A stretch of 64,000 bases of DNA from Aurantiochytrium sp. KH105. Taxonomy: Eukaryota; Sar; Bigyra; Thraustochytrida; Thraustochytriidae. Positions within the stretch are counted from its first letter, which is position 1. The number at the start of each line of letters is the position of its first letter. Of the stretch, positions 51,628-60,643 are shown one piece after another. The notes beneath the pieces are model-generated. The model was not told the origin of the DNA. It worked only from the letters and a program-made list of their open reading frames with translations, and ran no database searches. Both the position numbers and the translations under genes were made by a program. The stretch spans positions 1 to 64,000 of the forward strand of contig BGKB01000228.1 of the NCBI GenBank assembly GCA_003116975.1, written 5' to 3'.

Positions 51628-52551
51628 TCAGAGCTTGGACCTCGCGCGAACCTCAATGAGGTTTCGGATAGCAGTGTTGACCTCGTCAGCACACTGCTCA
51701 CTGGCGCCATGACCCGCGCCGGGGATGAGCAAGAGCTCAGCATTTGACCCGATCTCACGGGCGAGGAGGTGCGAGTTCGCGTCCGGCACGAGAATGTCAC
51801 TATCCCCAGAAACCACGAGCACAGGCAAGATCGAACCAAGCTGCTTTAAACGCTGCGTCGGCACGCGATGCGTCATGACAGCAAGCGCTTGCTTGACGAA
51901 AATGGGAAAGTCCATGTATTTTCTGCCCTCTTGGGCGCTGGCCTCTGTCCTGCCAAGAATGACAGAGCGCACAATGTCTGCATTCGTCTTCCCAGACACC
52001 TCATCGAGGGCCTCGAGGTAGGTACTGGGGAACATGAGCTGTAGCATCTTTTCCACCTTGGTTTCCGATGTCTGGGCCATGAGCGACTGAAGCAGCGTAA
52101 AGATGCCTGTTGGCACAACCGTGATGAATTGAAGCAGCGACTTGATACCGCCTGCGATGGTCGAGAGAAGCGTCACGCTCGCAAAGCGCTCCAAGTCGAG
52201 GAATGCAAGCTCCTGCGTGATCATGCCGCCCATGGACACACCAACGAGATGAATGTCCTTGGACCAGCCGATATGACGCAAAACCGCCAGTCCATCCTTG
52301 GCCATGGCGCGCGTCGTCCATCGCCCTGGAACGTGGTCCGAATGGCCCATGCCGCGATTATCGTACGCGACCACGCGGTAACCGGGAAGATCGACAAAGT
52401 AGTCAATCTGGGGCTCCCAAGGACGCAAGTCGCAGCCCATTCCCATGGTGAGGAACACGCGGTGCGTCGCTTCGTCTTCGCTTGCGCCAAAGGCCTCATA
52501 CCAGATGCGGTGCGCGGGCTCGCCCGCGTTGACCACGTTACAAAACGGCAT
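51628..52551 (-). CDS. alpha/beta-hydrolase fold enzyme
   Basis: 307 aa, a normal length for a single-domain alpha/beta hydrolase, from the ATG at 52551. The oxyanion region is near TMGMGCDLRPWEPQ. The nucleophile elbow is GVSMGG with S106, the acid is D252 in SGDSDILV, and the catalytic histidine is H281 in GAGHGA, giving a complete triad in the expected order. YDNRGMGHSD upstream of the elbow is the typical loop of esterase/haloperoxidase-like members. There is a lid region about 130-200. No signal peptide or transmembrane segment is evident. The reaction is probably ester or amide hydrolysis of a small molecule; the substrate is unknown. It is followed on the right by the tRNA-Ala cluster. 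Confidence 0.92.
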   Translation of the reverse strand: MPFCNVVNAGEPAHRIWYEAFGASEDEATHRVFLTMGMGCDLRPWEPQIDYFVDLPGYRVVAYDNRGMGHSDHVPGRWTTRAMAKDGLAVLRHIGWSKDIHLVGVSMGGMITQELAFLDLERFASVTLLSTIAGGIKSLLQFITVVPTGIFTLLQSLMAQTSETKVEKMLQLMFPSTYLEALDEVSGKTNADIVRSVILGRTEASAQEGRKYMDFPIFVKQALAVMTHRVPTQRLKQLGSILPVLVVSGDSDILVPDANSHLLAREIGSNAELLLIPGAGHGASEQCADEVNTAIRNLIEVRARSKL

Positions 52552-52807
52552 CTTTCTTGCTGACGAGACTGGCCGATCGCACCAGCGCTCGCCTTGTCTC
52601 GATCGAGTCTACGAGCAGCGCTCCCAGACACCTGCTCCCTCGCTCCCTTGCTCGCACGCTCACGCTTTGGGGTTTACATTTGTCGAAGAAGCTTTGCGCT
52701 GGAGGCTGCTGACTTTTCGCGCGTCACCCCTTGTTCAATGCCCAGACATCGCGTTATTACTACCGAGATGACGATTACCCTCAACGATCGGAAAAGACCG
52801 CGATCGG

Positions 52808-52879
52808 GGGCGCGTAGATCAGTGGCAGATCGCCTGCTTAGCATGCAGGAGGTCATGGGTTCAATTCCCATCGTGTCCA
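52808..52879 (+). tRNA. trnA-AGC: tRNA-Ala (AGC)
   Basis: 72 bases including discriminator A. The acceptor stem GGGCGCG pairs with CGTGTCC and includes the G3:U70 pair that identifies alanine tRNAs. The anticodon loop TTAGCAT gives AGC. The D loop has GGCAG, shared only with the copy at 58115. T-runs follow directly. Confidence 0.97.
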
Positions 52880-52963
52880 TTCTTTTTTCTTTTCTTTTTT
52901 TTTTCCAACTTTGTACGTGGCAAGTGGCTTTTGTTGGATTGTGGCTGTTCTAATCCTGGAATT

Positions 52964-53035
52964 GGGCGCGTAGATCAGTGGTAGATCGCCTGCTTCGCAT
53001 GCAGGATGTCATGGGTTCGATTCCCATCGTGTCCA
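52964..53035 (+). tRNA. trnA-CGC: tRNA-Ala (CGC)
   Basis: Same body as its neighbours, but the anticodon loop is TTCGCAT, giving CGC. It also differs after the anticodon stem (ATGTC instead of AGGTC) and in the T-loop (GGTTCGATTCC, canonical B box). G3:U70 is kept. A T-run begins five bases after the end. Confidence 0.97.
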
Positions 53036-53782
53036 AAACTATTTTTTTTTTCTCCTTGCAGCACTTCCTCTGACATTGGGGGGGTATTTCCTAATGGCGG
53101 GGCATTCCTTTGTTTTGTGCTGGTGGGGATGAATGATGGCGAAGCACTCTTTCTTTTGTGACTAGGCCTAATGGGGATGATGGCGAAGCACTCTTTAATT
53201 TTGGGTTTTGGTGGTAATAATGGCGGAGCACTCTTTTATTTTGGTATTGGTGGTAATGATGGCGGAGCACTTGTTGAATTGACGCGAATGATGACAAAGC
53301 GCTTCATTTCGGTTCAGCATTGATGATGGCGAAACGTTTCTTTTGTTTTATTGGGGGTGATGATGGCGTTACGCATTTGCGCTTGGGACTTAAGCACGTA
53401 GACTTGAGCTTGGTTGCGCTATTCAGGCGAGACAATATAGAACAAAGTGGGCAAGTAAGAGCGTCTCGAGAAGAATTAGTCTTGCGGCTGATCTTTGAGA
53501 GCGTCGATCTATGCTGCTTTTACTTCGCACCCACGTATGATGCGGAATTCGGCAGGTAGATCGGCATGGGTAAGCTATCGAGATCAATAATTAAAAGGGA
53601 TTTCAGTCTACAGGTTCCAGCGATTTTAATGCGAGCAGCCAGACGAACTCACGAAATGTGTGCTTTTCGTCGCTTCAAAAAGAAGAACACGACGTCGCGA
53701 AGATTGGTTGTGCGGGAGTGCCAGCTGCCCATGATCCGCGTAGGCAATTCGAATTTCCGTCGAGCAAAATAGCCTCGAATGA
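53036..53782. other. spacer with ~40-bp minisatellite
   Basis: An AT-rich gap between tRNA genes. The left half is the degenerate tandem repeat at 53093-53380; the right half holds no recognisable gene. Confidence 0.55.
53093..53380. repeat. degenerate ~30-45 bp minisatellite, about seven units
   Basis: Each unit starts GATGGCGAAGCACTCTTT or a variant (GCGGAGCAC, GACAAAGCGC, GGCGTTACGC), followed by a T-rich stretch and GGTGGTAATG or similar. Unit length and sequence decay toward the right end. Confidence 0.75.
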
Positions 53783-53854
53783 GGGCGCGTAGATCAGTGG
53801 TAGATCGCCTGCTTAGCATGCAGGAGGTCATGGGTTCAATTCCCATCGTGTCCA
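53783..53854 (+). tRNA. trnA-AGC: tRNA-Ala (AGC)
   Basis: Identical to the consensus copy (D loop GGTAG, anticodon AGC, G3:U70). Its 5' flank AATAGCCTCGAATGA nearly matches the flank of the minus-strand copy at 57343, which points to duplication. T-run terminator 3' of it. Confidence 0.97.
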
Positions 53855-54093
53855 ACTCATTTTTTTTATATTTTTTGTACCCGATCATGACCGAACTTGT
53901 TTCTTTTTTTTTTTTTCATTTTCGTCCATTTTCGTAATCTTTTTAGGCTCGAAGACCGAGACATCTCAGTCGCAAGACTTTGCGATGGATGGTCATGCAA
54001 CAGAAACATGCAGCTGCAGTCGACAGGACCGCTGGTTCTCCATAGAGGTTGCTGGCTTTGCGAGATCCGTGGAGCAGCAATAGCTCAGCTTCA

Positions 54094-54165
54094 GGGCGCG
54101 TAGATCAGTGGTAGATCGCCTGCTTAGCATGCAGGAGGTCATGGGTTCAATTCCCATCGTGTCCA
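54094..54165 (+). tRNA. trnA-AGC: tRNA-Ala (AGC)
   Basis: Consensus copy, anticodon AGC, G3:U70, followed after a few bases by a T-run. Confidence 0.97.
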
Positions 54166-55665
54166 AGTTCGTTTTTTTTTTCATTTCCTTCACGCCAATA
54201 TCCAGACGCAAACGCTTTTCGAATTAGATTCAACTACCGCGGCACGAACAAATTTACAGTGTTAGTGTCTTTGTTGACGCGACGTACAACAAGCCGAATA
54301 TGCGACGAGTTTAACATGAGACGAGTCGGCGCTCGTCGGGTTTACAGACCCAAAGACCGCGAGCGCGGGATCAGCATCGAAAGAAAGCCTGTGCCAGAGG
54401 GGCCACAGCTGCGCGCTGCGTGACACCCCCTGAGCAGCAGCTGTGCGACGTGCACTGAGTAGCTGCAGCTGTGCGAGACTCTCCTCATCTATTCCAGCCC
54501 CCTTCCTTTCCAAAGAGGGTCTGCTCGTTGTGAAAACATGTAGAAAGCTGTCCCCAGGGAACGGCGACAGCAACATGAGCAAAGTAAGAGTGAGGACTCC
54601 AACGGAGAAGAGAATCAATGGCAAGATTAAAAAAGATATGGACGAAGAATGGCCAGACTTCAGCCAAAAGATGGACGAATACTGCAAACGCCAACACGTC
54701 ACCGATACTCACATCAATGTGATTCTCGTTGCGGATCTCAGGGCTTGGGCAGACGGACAGCTCTCCTCAAAGATCAAGAAAGCGTTAGGTCCATACGGGT
54801 TCTTCATCCGGGGGAAAAAGTCAAAGACTCGGGCGTCAAGGCATGGAAGCTGCTTCAAAACGCAAGAATGTCAAGGTCTGCATGAATCTCGTCAAGAAGT
54901 GTTTGGAACTCTTCATGCTTGAGAATTTTCGAGAATCCATGACCAGCGTGGTCGCAGATTTACGGAGATTGTCCAGATTCTGTTGTTTCTTTCGAAAAAT
55001 TCGAAAACGGGAAGATGACAGCAACAGAATTCGTTCGAATGATGCTTCTAAATGAGATCGAAGAGATGATCCCCGCACGGTTTCTGACACCCCTCTCTGC
55101 ATTCCAGCGAAAACAGGCACGAAACGTTTCCGAGCTCCGGGACGTTTGTGTAGATATCACGAGGAATGTGAACGCGGGAGGAAGTCTTGAAGCTACAGGA
55201 GAGCGACAGCTCAAATTGCCAGCTGCAGCTGTCAAGACCATATCTTGGCGATGCAGACGATGCAATGGCGACTGTCTTCACCAACAATGCAGGTTTCGAG
55301 GGGATGTCTTCTGCAATTCTTCCAATCTTTCTTCCCACGATACCGACGCGTGTATATCCAAAGGTAACAGCTTGACTGCCACGCGTGAGCGCAAAGAGGA
55401 AGAGGAGGAAATACGAAACGAGAAGAAGAAACGCATCCCACGTTGACAACCTCAAAAGTACCATGAAGGGCCCCGTCAACTCTCAATCTCTCCGATGAGC
55501 ACGCATTCCTGTCAGCCTTCTTCATCCTCGATTTCAAGCGCAAAACTGTTCATGCAGAGCATTAATCCGCAGGATTAGTTTGGCATTGTCAGGCCTCAGA
55601 AAGAGTCAAGACAAACAACATGTGTCTTCAAAAAAAGTTTAATAAAAAAAAAAAGTAGAAAAAAA
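54166..55665. other. gap holding a frameshifted coding remnant
   Basis: The 1.5-kb gap contains the possible pseudogene at 54575-55375. Nothing else is recognisable. Confidence 0.5.
54575..55375 (+). pseudogene. decayed protein-coding remnant, unknown family
   Basis: Coding-like sequence continues for about 800 bases but moves between all three plus frames: frame of 54575 to about 54820, next frame to about 54880, third frame to about 54990, then the frame of 55015 to about 55240, and finally the frame of 55187 to a stop at 55375. Switches fall near G/A runs (for example 54810-54820). The residues are balanced, with Trp/Tyr/Phe and amphipathic helices, unlike the low-complexity frames elsewhere. 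I do not recognise the family. Short introns or base errors are alternatives; several frameshifts in 0.8 kb fit decay best. No intact copy is in the window. Confidence 0.4.
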
Positions 55666-55737
55666 TGGACACGATGGGAATTGAACCCATGACCTCCTGC
55701 ATGCTAAGCAGGCGATCTACCACTGATCTACGCGCCC
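55666..55737 (-). tRNA. trnA-AGC: tRNA-Ala (AGC)
   Basis: Consensus copy on the minus strand, anticodon AGC, G3:U70. Its 5' flank ends CAATGGCTT, as does that of the plus-strand copy at 58115. A T-run follows (A-run at 55658-55665 on the plus strand). Confidence 0.97.
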
Positions 55738-57342
55738 AAGCCATTGCTGACTTGTTGAGGCTGGTCCTGGTCTAGACATTTATATACAGGGTCTTGATCT
55801 AGCGCACGTTGAAAATTCGAAAGAAAATGGAAAGTAGGTCTACATTTTCTTGACACTCCGCAGCCGCTGCTTTAATATGAAGATAAAACAACAACAACAA
55901 CAAGAACAACAAATCTCAGGTCCCAGGTTGGCACGTAAGAATGCTGGACGAGAAGTGAGTCGGCTCTTGAAAAAAAAAAAAAGCCGAGCGAGAGCGATTC
56001 TATAAGCTTTGAGTTGGATCATCCGTAGCCGTGCTCAAGGTGAAGAACTTTTTCTCTGCTTGAATGCTGCCCCATGCTATCAACTCGGCCATCCCGAACG
56101 AGGTCCTTGTAAATGTCATGCGCAATCTCTATCCCAGCAAAAATCACCTGAATCAGCGCGTGGGTGCACTCATCGCGAACAACTGGCAAGATGGACTAGG
56201 TCTCGCTCTTTTCGAAGACACTTGCGTCGAGTTCTTATTTTCCTTGGTGACGTGAATTCCTCAGAGGTCAGAAAGAATGGAAAGAAAAAGTTAATTTCAA
56301 GAAACGTAAGAGAAATTCCGTTTCGTGGCTAGCACGAAACGCGGAAGTAGATTGTAAGCTTCTCACGCTGATGCTCGGAGTTAGCTTTGGTGTAGTTCAA
56401 TATTCTGGTGGGTGTCGGTTCTGCCGGCTTCTGGCATCGAACTTGGTCGTTGCCAGGTCTATTCGGCTCAGCTGTCCCAGGTTGCGACCCTGGCCCATTT
56501 CTGCTGTGTCGGTCTGTGACTATACTAATGCTATTTTGGGTGTATACACACTGAATGCACTCGGCGTGTTGTGCACGCGTGACGTCTTGTTCTTGCGTCT
56601 TGCCCCTCCGATGTTTATCATCGGATGTCCACCTCTCTTATAGCAGTTTCCCGCCTGGCATCAGGTCTTTGGGAATATCCACTTCAATATTTCCAAAGAT
56701 TGCAACGCTGCACATGCTCAGCCCGAGCTCCATTGTGCAATTTATGGGAAGACTCATGCTGCACACGCGCAACCAAAACCTGGCCTTGAGGTCTTTGCCA
56801 GCAGACTATCACATAACCTGCATGTTCGTTCGCCCATGCCGTCTGAATTAGGTTTCATTCCAATTTTAGAGGAGCGCAGGTGACTTTGATGTGATGTGTA
56901 CCACTTTTGAAGTGCTCTGAAAGTGATCCAACTTCGCAAAGGTCAAAAAGTTTATTTGCTTGTCTGTGTGTTTTCTTCCACCGTGGTCCTAAGATTGACC
57001 GGATAAAATTCTTCATGACGTTCAGTTGTTAAGCGTGGTCGCCACTGCGGGATGCCGGTCGCTAAGACCATTCTTGAAAATTGATGCAAAGCTATAATGT
57101 ACTCGCCTTGACTCCTCAAGAATGCATAATTGCAGCCAAGAATGGAAGCAAGCTTGAGTGAATCTTGATCGCGAGTTTACGCCACGGGCTGCTCTGAACA
57201 CTCGCGACGAACTAAAGACTCGGCGCAAGACCGAGGGGCTGTCTGCGACGTTCAGGCCAACCACGCCAAGTTGGTCTTCTGAGTCCTTCTCGCAGTCGCA
57301 ACAGGCGAATAAGACAAAGAAATAATCCAAAAAAAAAAAAGA
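55738..57342. other. AT-rich gap with short coding-like fragments
   Basis: There is no clear gene. A 63-codon plus frame from 56064 to 56255 and a minus-strand stretch open from 56805 to a stop at 56638 both have balanced, non-repetitive residue composition and may be gene fragments. There is a CAACAACAA tract at 55889-55910 and an A-run at 55971-55982. Confidence 0.45.
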
Positions 57343-57414
57343 TGGACACGATGGGAATTGAACCCATGACCTCCTGCATGCTAAGCAGGCGATCTACCAC
57401 TGATCTACGCGCCC
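57343..57414 (-). tRNA. trnA-AGC: tRNA-Ala (AGC)
   Basis: Consensus copy on the minus strand. The 5' flank AATAGCTTCGAATCA nearly matches that of the plus-strand copy at 53783. Strong T-run terminator (A-run 57329-57340 on the plus strand). Confidence 0.97.
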
Positions 57415-57683
57415 TGATTCGAAGCTATTGCACTCCGACGAGACCGTAGTCATCGACGACCATCATCCGTTGCCTGTGCTGCCTAGAAGCGGGCGCAAGC
57501 TTGACGCGTCGCTACGATGTACTCGCCATCACACGCACTGTAAGGTGAATCGCGCGAAAGCTCGCGGGGCGAATCACCTCCTCACACCAGAAATAAAAAA
57601 AGTAGGCTGTGCAGCCAATGGATCGATCAGGCAATGCCGACAATCCCACACTTCCTCCCCGGCGGAGGAAAAAAAAAAAAGGT

Positions 57684-57755
57684 TGGACACGATGGGAATT
57701 GAACCCATGACCTCCTGCATGCTAAGCAGGCGATCTACCACTGATCTACGCGCCC
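57684..57755 (-). tRNA. trnA-AGC: tRNA-Ala (AGC)
   Basis: Consensus copy on the minus strand, anticodon AGC, with a T-run of about twelve after it (A-run 57669-57680 on the plus strand). Confidence 0.97.
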
Positions 57756-58114
57756 GAATCGCTGATTGCTCAAGGACGATCCGTTGGGCAAGTGACGATC
57801 CTTGGAAAATATATATGTAAATTCAATTCTGTAGAGAATGTGGTCAATCGTAGTGTGGATGGCGAATCTTTGGTCTTTGACCTGGCTGGCAGCTGCAGCT
57901 TGAGTGCAAATTATTGAAGTCGTGAGATTCCTGTATAGCAGCTTTGTCAAATTATTTTTAGAAAATGGTGTCAAAATGAAAGCCGTCAACCAAGCAGTGT
58001 CTCCACGAAACGTGTTTGGTGACAGTAAGAAGCTTGCTGTCATCACAGTTGTTACTGTATGTATTCTATATCAATGTCAAGATGAGAACCTCTCCCAACG
58101 AGCCTCAATGGCTT
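57756..58114. other. AT-rich gap between tRNA genes
   Basis: About 360 bases with no recognisable gene or repeat. Confidence 0.5.
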
Positions 58115-58186
58115 GGGCGCGTAGATCAGTGGCAGATCGCCTGCTTAGCATGCAGGAGGTCATGGGTTCAATTCCCATCGTGTCCA
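58115..58186 (+). tRNA. trnA-AGC: tRNA-Ala (AGC)
   Basis: Anticodon AGC, G3:U70, with the GGCAG D-loop variant also found at 52808. It closes the array on the right and is followed by a T-run. Confidence 0.97.
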
Positions 58187-58413
58187 TTATTTTTTTTTGT
58201 AATTTTTTTATACAAATCGACTTTCCCCTCTCCTCCCCTAAAAAGGACTCATGGTTCGACTCGGCTCATGGTTCGAATTATTCGTTAGCTGCAGCTGGCT
58301 GGCATGCAATGTCTACTGATCAGTGAGCTGGCGCTAGCTGCTTGGTTCATGACATGTGTGTTCGTTTGTTTGTTTGTTTTTTGGCAGGGAAAAGGGAGAA
58401 TGAGTGAATATTT

Positions 58414-59592
58414 TCACTCAAGTCCGTGATGACGATGAGTAGAGTGAAAATTTTGGTGGGGATGAAACTGTGGTTGGACACCATAGTAAAATGGCGATCC
58501 CATGACCTGAAGATGTGGCGGAGGGGTGAACAAGTACGGAAACTGTTGTGCTCTTTGCGCGCCAATTGTGTTGTGAAGCGCGGCGTGAAGAATCTGTTGA
58601 GGATCTGCGCAGTTGACGTGGGAAAGTCGTGCTTGTCCCATCTCGTCTTCAACTACCTGGATAAGAATGCGCTTCGAGGCCTCTAACGAGGGCTTCTTCT
58701 TGGGCTGACGCAAGCTCAACAGGCCTTCTAGCGCTCCCTGCATACCCGCAGTGTCTGTGCTGGCTTGTGGCTCGTCAGTGCGCTCAAATTTACTCTGGTT
58801 GCCACCATCACCGTTTTCTCCTCCAAAGGACGTCGTCCGCAGTCGCTTCGCGTCGTGAGTGGGCAAGACTTCGTCGTAGAGAGGAAGCGTAGACTCTGAT
58901 GAAGTGGCCGACACCGATGAGGTCGTTGAAGATGACGATGGGCGCGGCCCAGGAGTCTCGCACAAAGATTTATTTGGCCATGAGAACTCGACGGCAGTTG
59001 GATCAAAGGCAATCCATTTGAGAAAGGCTGAGTGATGCAAGTGAAGGCGAACAACAGCGCCTGTCTTTTTCACGAGCTCCATAAAGTTGTCGCGGGCTGT
59101 ATCCGCGTCCCCGAGACTGCAGGCCTTGAAGCTGCGCGAAACGTGTTGCGTCCAATTGGATGAAAAGTCGGAATTGGCCGTGCGGTCGCGGAACTTTGTA
59201 AAAAACACCATGCGAAAGAGACAAAAGTTGCCAAGACGAATCTCGATGAATCGCGTCATGGCTGACGAGGCTCGTGCTTGCCCACACTTGCTCATCAGGA
59301 CGCGCGTGGCTCTACTGAGGACTTCGCGGTTGGGCGCCGCCAGCGCGTAGAGTCTCGAGCGGCCCACAGCGCCTTTGACCGCACACGGAACCTTGCCGGC
59401 CACAAGCGCCTCCACACCGTGCGTGAGGCTGCACAGCACCACGTCAAGGTCGGCGCCGGACCCAAGTTTGCGCACGAGGGCTTCCTCGTGCACGGCAAAT
59501 GGAATGTCTTTGGATCCTGGGCACGCCGCCGCGAGGCACTTGGGACCTGTCGCGGCGGCGGCGGCGGCGGCGGCCACCGCTTCGCCGCTCAT
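58414..59592 (-). CDS. unknown protein, Ala-rich start and His-rich tail
   Basis: 392 aa from the ATG at 59592, ending in TGA. Residues 4-14 are a poly-Ala run (MSGEAVAAAAAAAATG), about 20-210 is a mixed alpha/beta globular region with several Cys (KCLAAACPG near 18), about 215-300 is Ser/Thr-rich linker, and about 295-350 is helical (LLSLRQPKKKPSLEASKR). The last 30 residues are Phe/His/Gln/Tyr-rich. There is no signal peptide, transmembrane segment or enzyme motif I can name. Globular composition and length favour a real gene rather than an artefact. It sits at the edge of the tRNA island but has the GC-rich codon use of the other genes. Confidence 0.7.
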   Translation of the reverse strand: MSGEAVAAAAAAAATGPKCLAAACPGSKDIPFAVHEEALVRKLGSGADLDVVLCSLTHGVEALVAGKVPCAVKGAVGRSRLYALAAPNREVLSRATRVLMSKCGQARASSAMTRFIEIRLGNFCLFRMVFFTKFRDRTANSDFSSNWTQHVSRSFKACSLGDADTARDNFMELVKKTGAVVRLHLHHSAFLKWIAFDPTAVEFSWPNKSLCETPGPRPSSSSTTSSVSATSSESTLPLYDEVLPTHDAKRLRTTSFGGENGDGGNQSKFERTDEPQASTDTAGMQGALEGLLSLRQPKKKPSLEASKRILIQVVEDEMGQARLSHVNCADPQQILHAALHNTIGAQRAQQFPYLFTPPPHLQVMGSPFYYGVQPQFHPHQNFHSTHRHHGLE

Positions 59593-60643
59593 TACCTAGC
59601 CCGTGTGCTCGCTCGCTCGCTCGCTCGCTCGCTCTTGCCCGCGTCCGCGTCGGCCTGCATGCCCTGCTGTCCGCACGCTTCTCCGATCTCTGCTCGGCCT
59701 CACGGGATCCTCTGCTCGCATAACTAACTATACTACTAGTAAAAAGCGGCACCGTGTCACGCGGCTTTCTGCAGTGGCGGCAATTTTTTCTTTCAGAGAA
59801 GAAGAATTGTGGCGGAAAAGGGGGGTGTGCGCTCATATACTTGTGCTGGCCTGCATGGGTATAAGATCGAAATATGTGTGCGAGCGAGCACTGCAAAGAA
59901 CTCGGCCGCCGTCCGTCCCCGTGCTGTTCTCCGGGCCGTTCTCCGCCAATTTGGGGATGGGCTGAAAGGGCGACCGTGTCGCAGATCGAGCACGCGAGCA
60001 TGCGGCAGGAAAGCGCGGACGGGAATCGGTGGATTGATTGCGTGCATGCATGAAGCAGAGACACGCAGCAGTCCTCCCGACCGAACCTCCCCGCTTGAAG
60101 GCAAACAAAAATGGCAGCGATCAAGGGCATCTCTGGCCAAGCTGTGCTTCTTGTGTATTGTCGTTGTTATAAAAAATGAATCAAAGGAAGAACAGCAAGA
60201 TAAAAAAAAAGAAAAAGTCGAAGCAATCAGTCAAACTTTGGGCAGAATTATAAAAGATTGGCAAAGCAAAATCCGCAAGACCTTTATCATTGTCGGTCGG
60301 GAGCGAGCCTCGCATCTCTCAATACTCGGTGGTTCTTGGTTTTTGTTTTCTTTCTTGCCTTTCTTAGTCTTTCGCTGATCACATAACTCTTGCCGGGACG
60401 AACATTTCATAATTGCAGATCGTGCGTGTGGCCGGGGACCTCCAAAAAAAAAGACTGTTCAACAGTCAGTCTTTCATCGCGTCATCACGTCTCGAGTTGC
60501 TGGCATTGCTCTTCATCCCTCCCCCTCCCTTCTCTCTCTCTCCGTCTCTTCATCTCTCACTCTTGTTTTTGGTGATTGTACAATGCCTGCTTCTTTGATT
60601 CTCCCCTGCATCTCCAGACAAGCGGATGACGTCATGAACCTGC
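59593..60643. other. spacer upstream of the 58414 gene
   Basis: A 1.05-kb region between the start of the unknown protein and the stop of the RRM protein. It contains a (CGCT)n tract at 59608-59634, A-rich sequence at 60160-60220, CT-rich sequence at 60510-60565 and a TGACGTCA palindrome at 60627-60634. No gene is seen. Confidence 0.5.
59608..59634. repeat. (CGCT)n tetranucleotide tract
   Basis: About six uninterrupted CGCT units in the leader/promoter of the gene starting at 59592. Confidence 0.9.

Noticed and set aside
52801..58190. Tandem short-repeat array resembling CRISPR because of repeated 72-base units
   Set aside because: The units are tRNA-Ala genes with intact cloverleaf, G3:U70 and T-run terminators, spaced irregularly on both strands.
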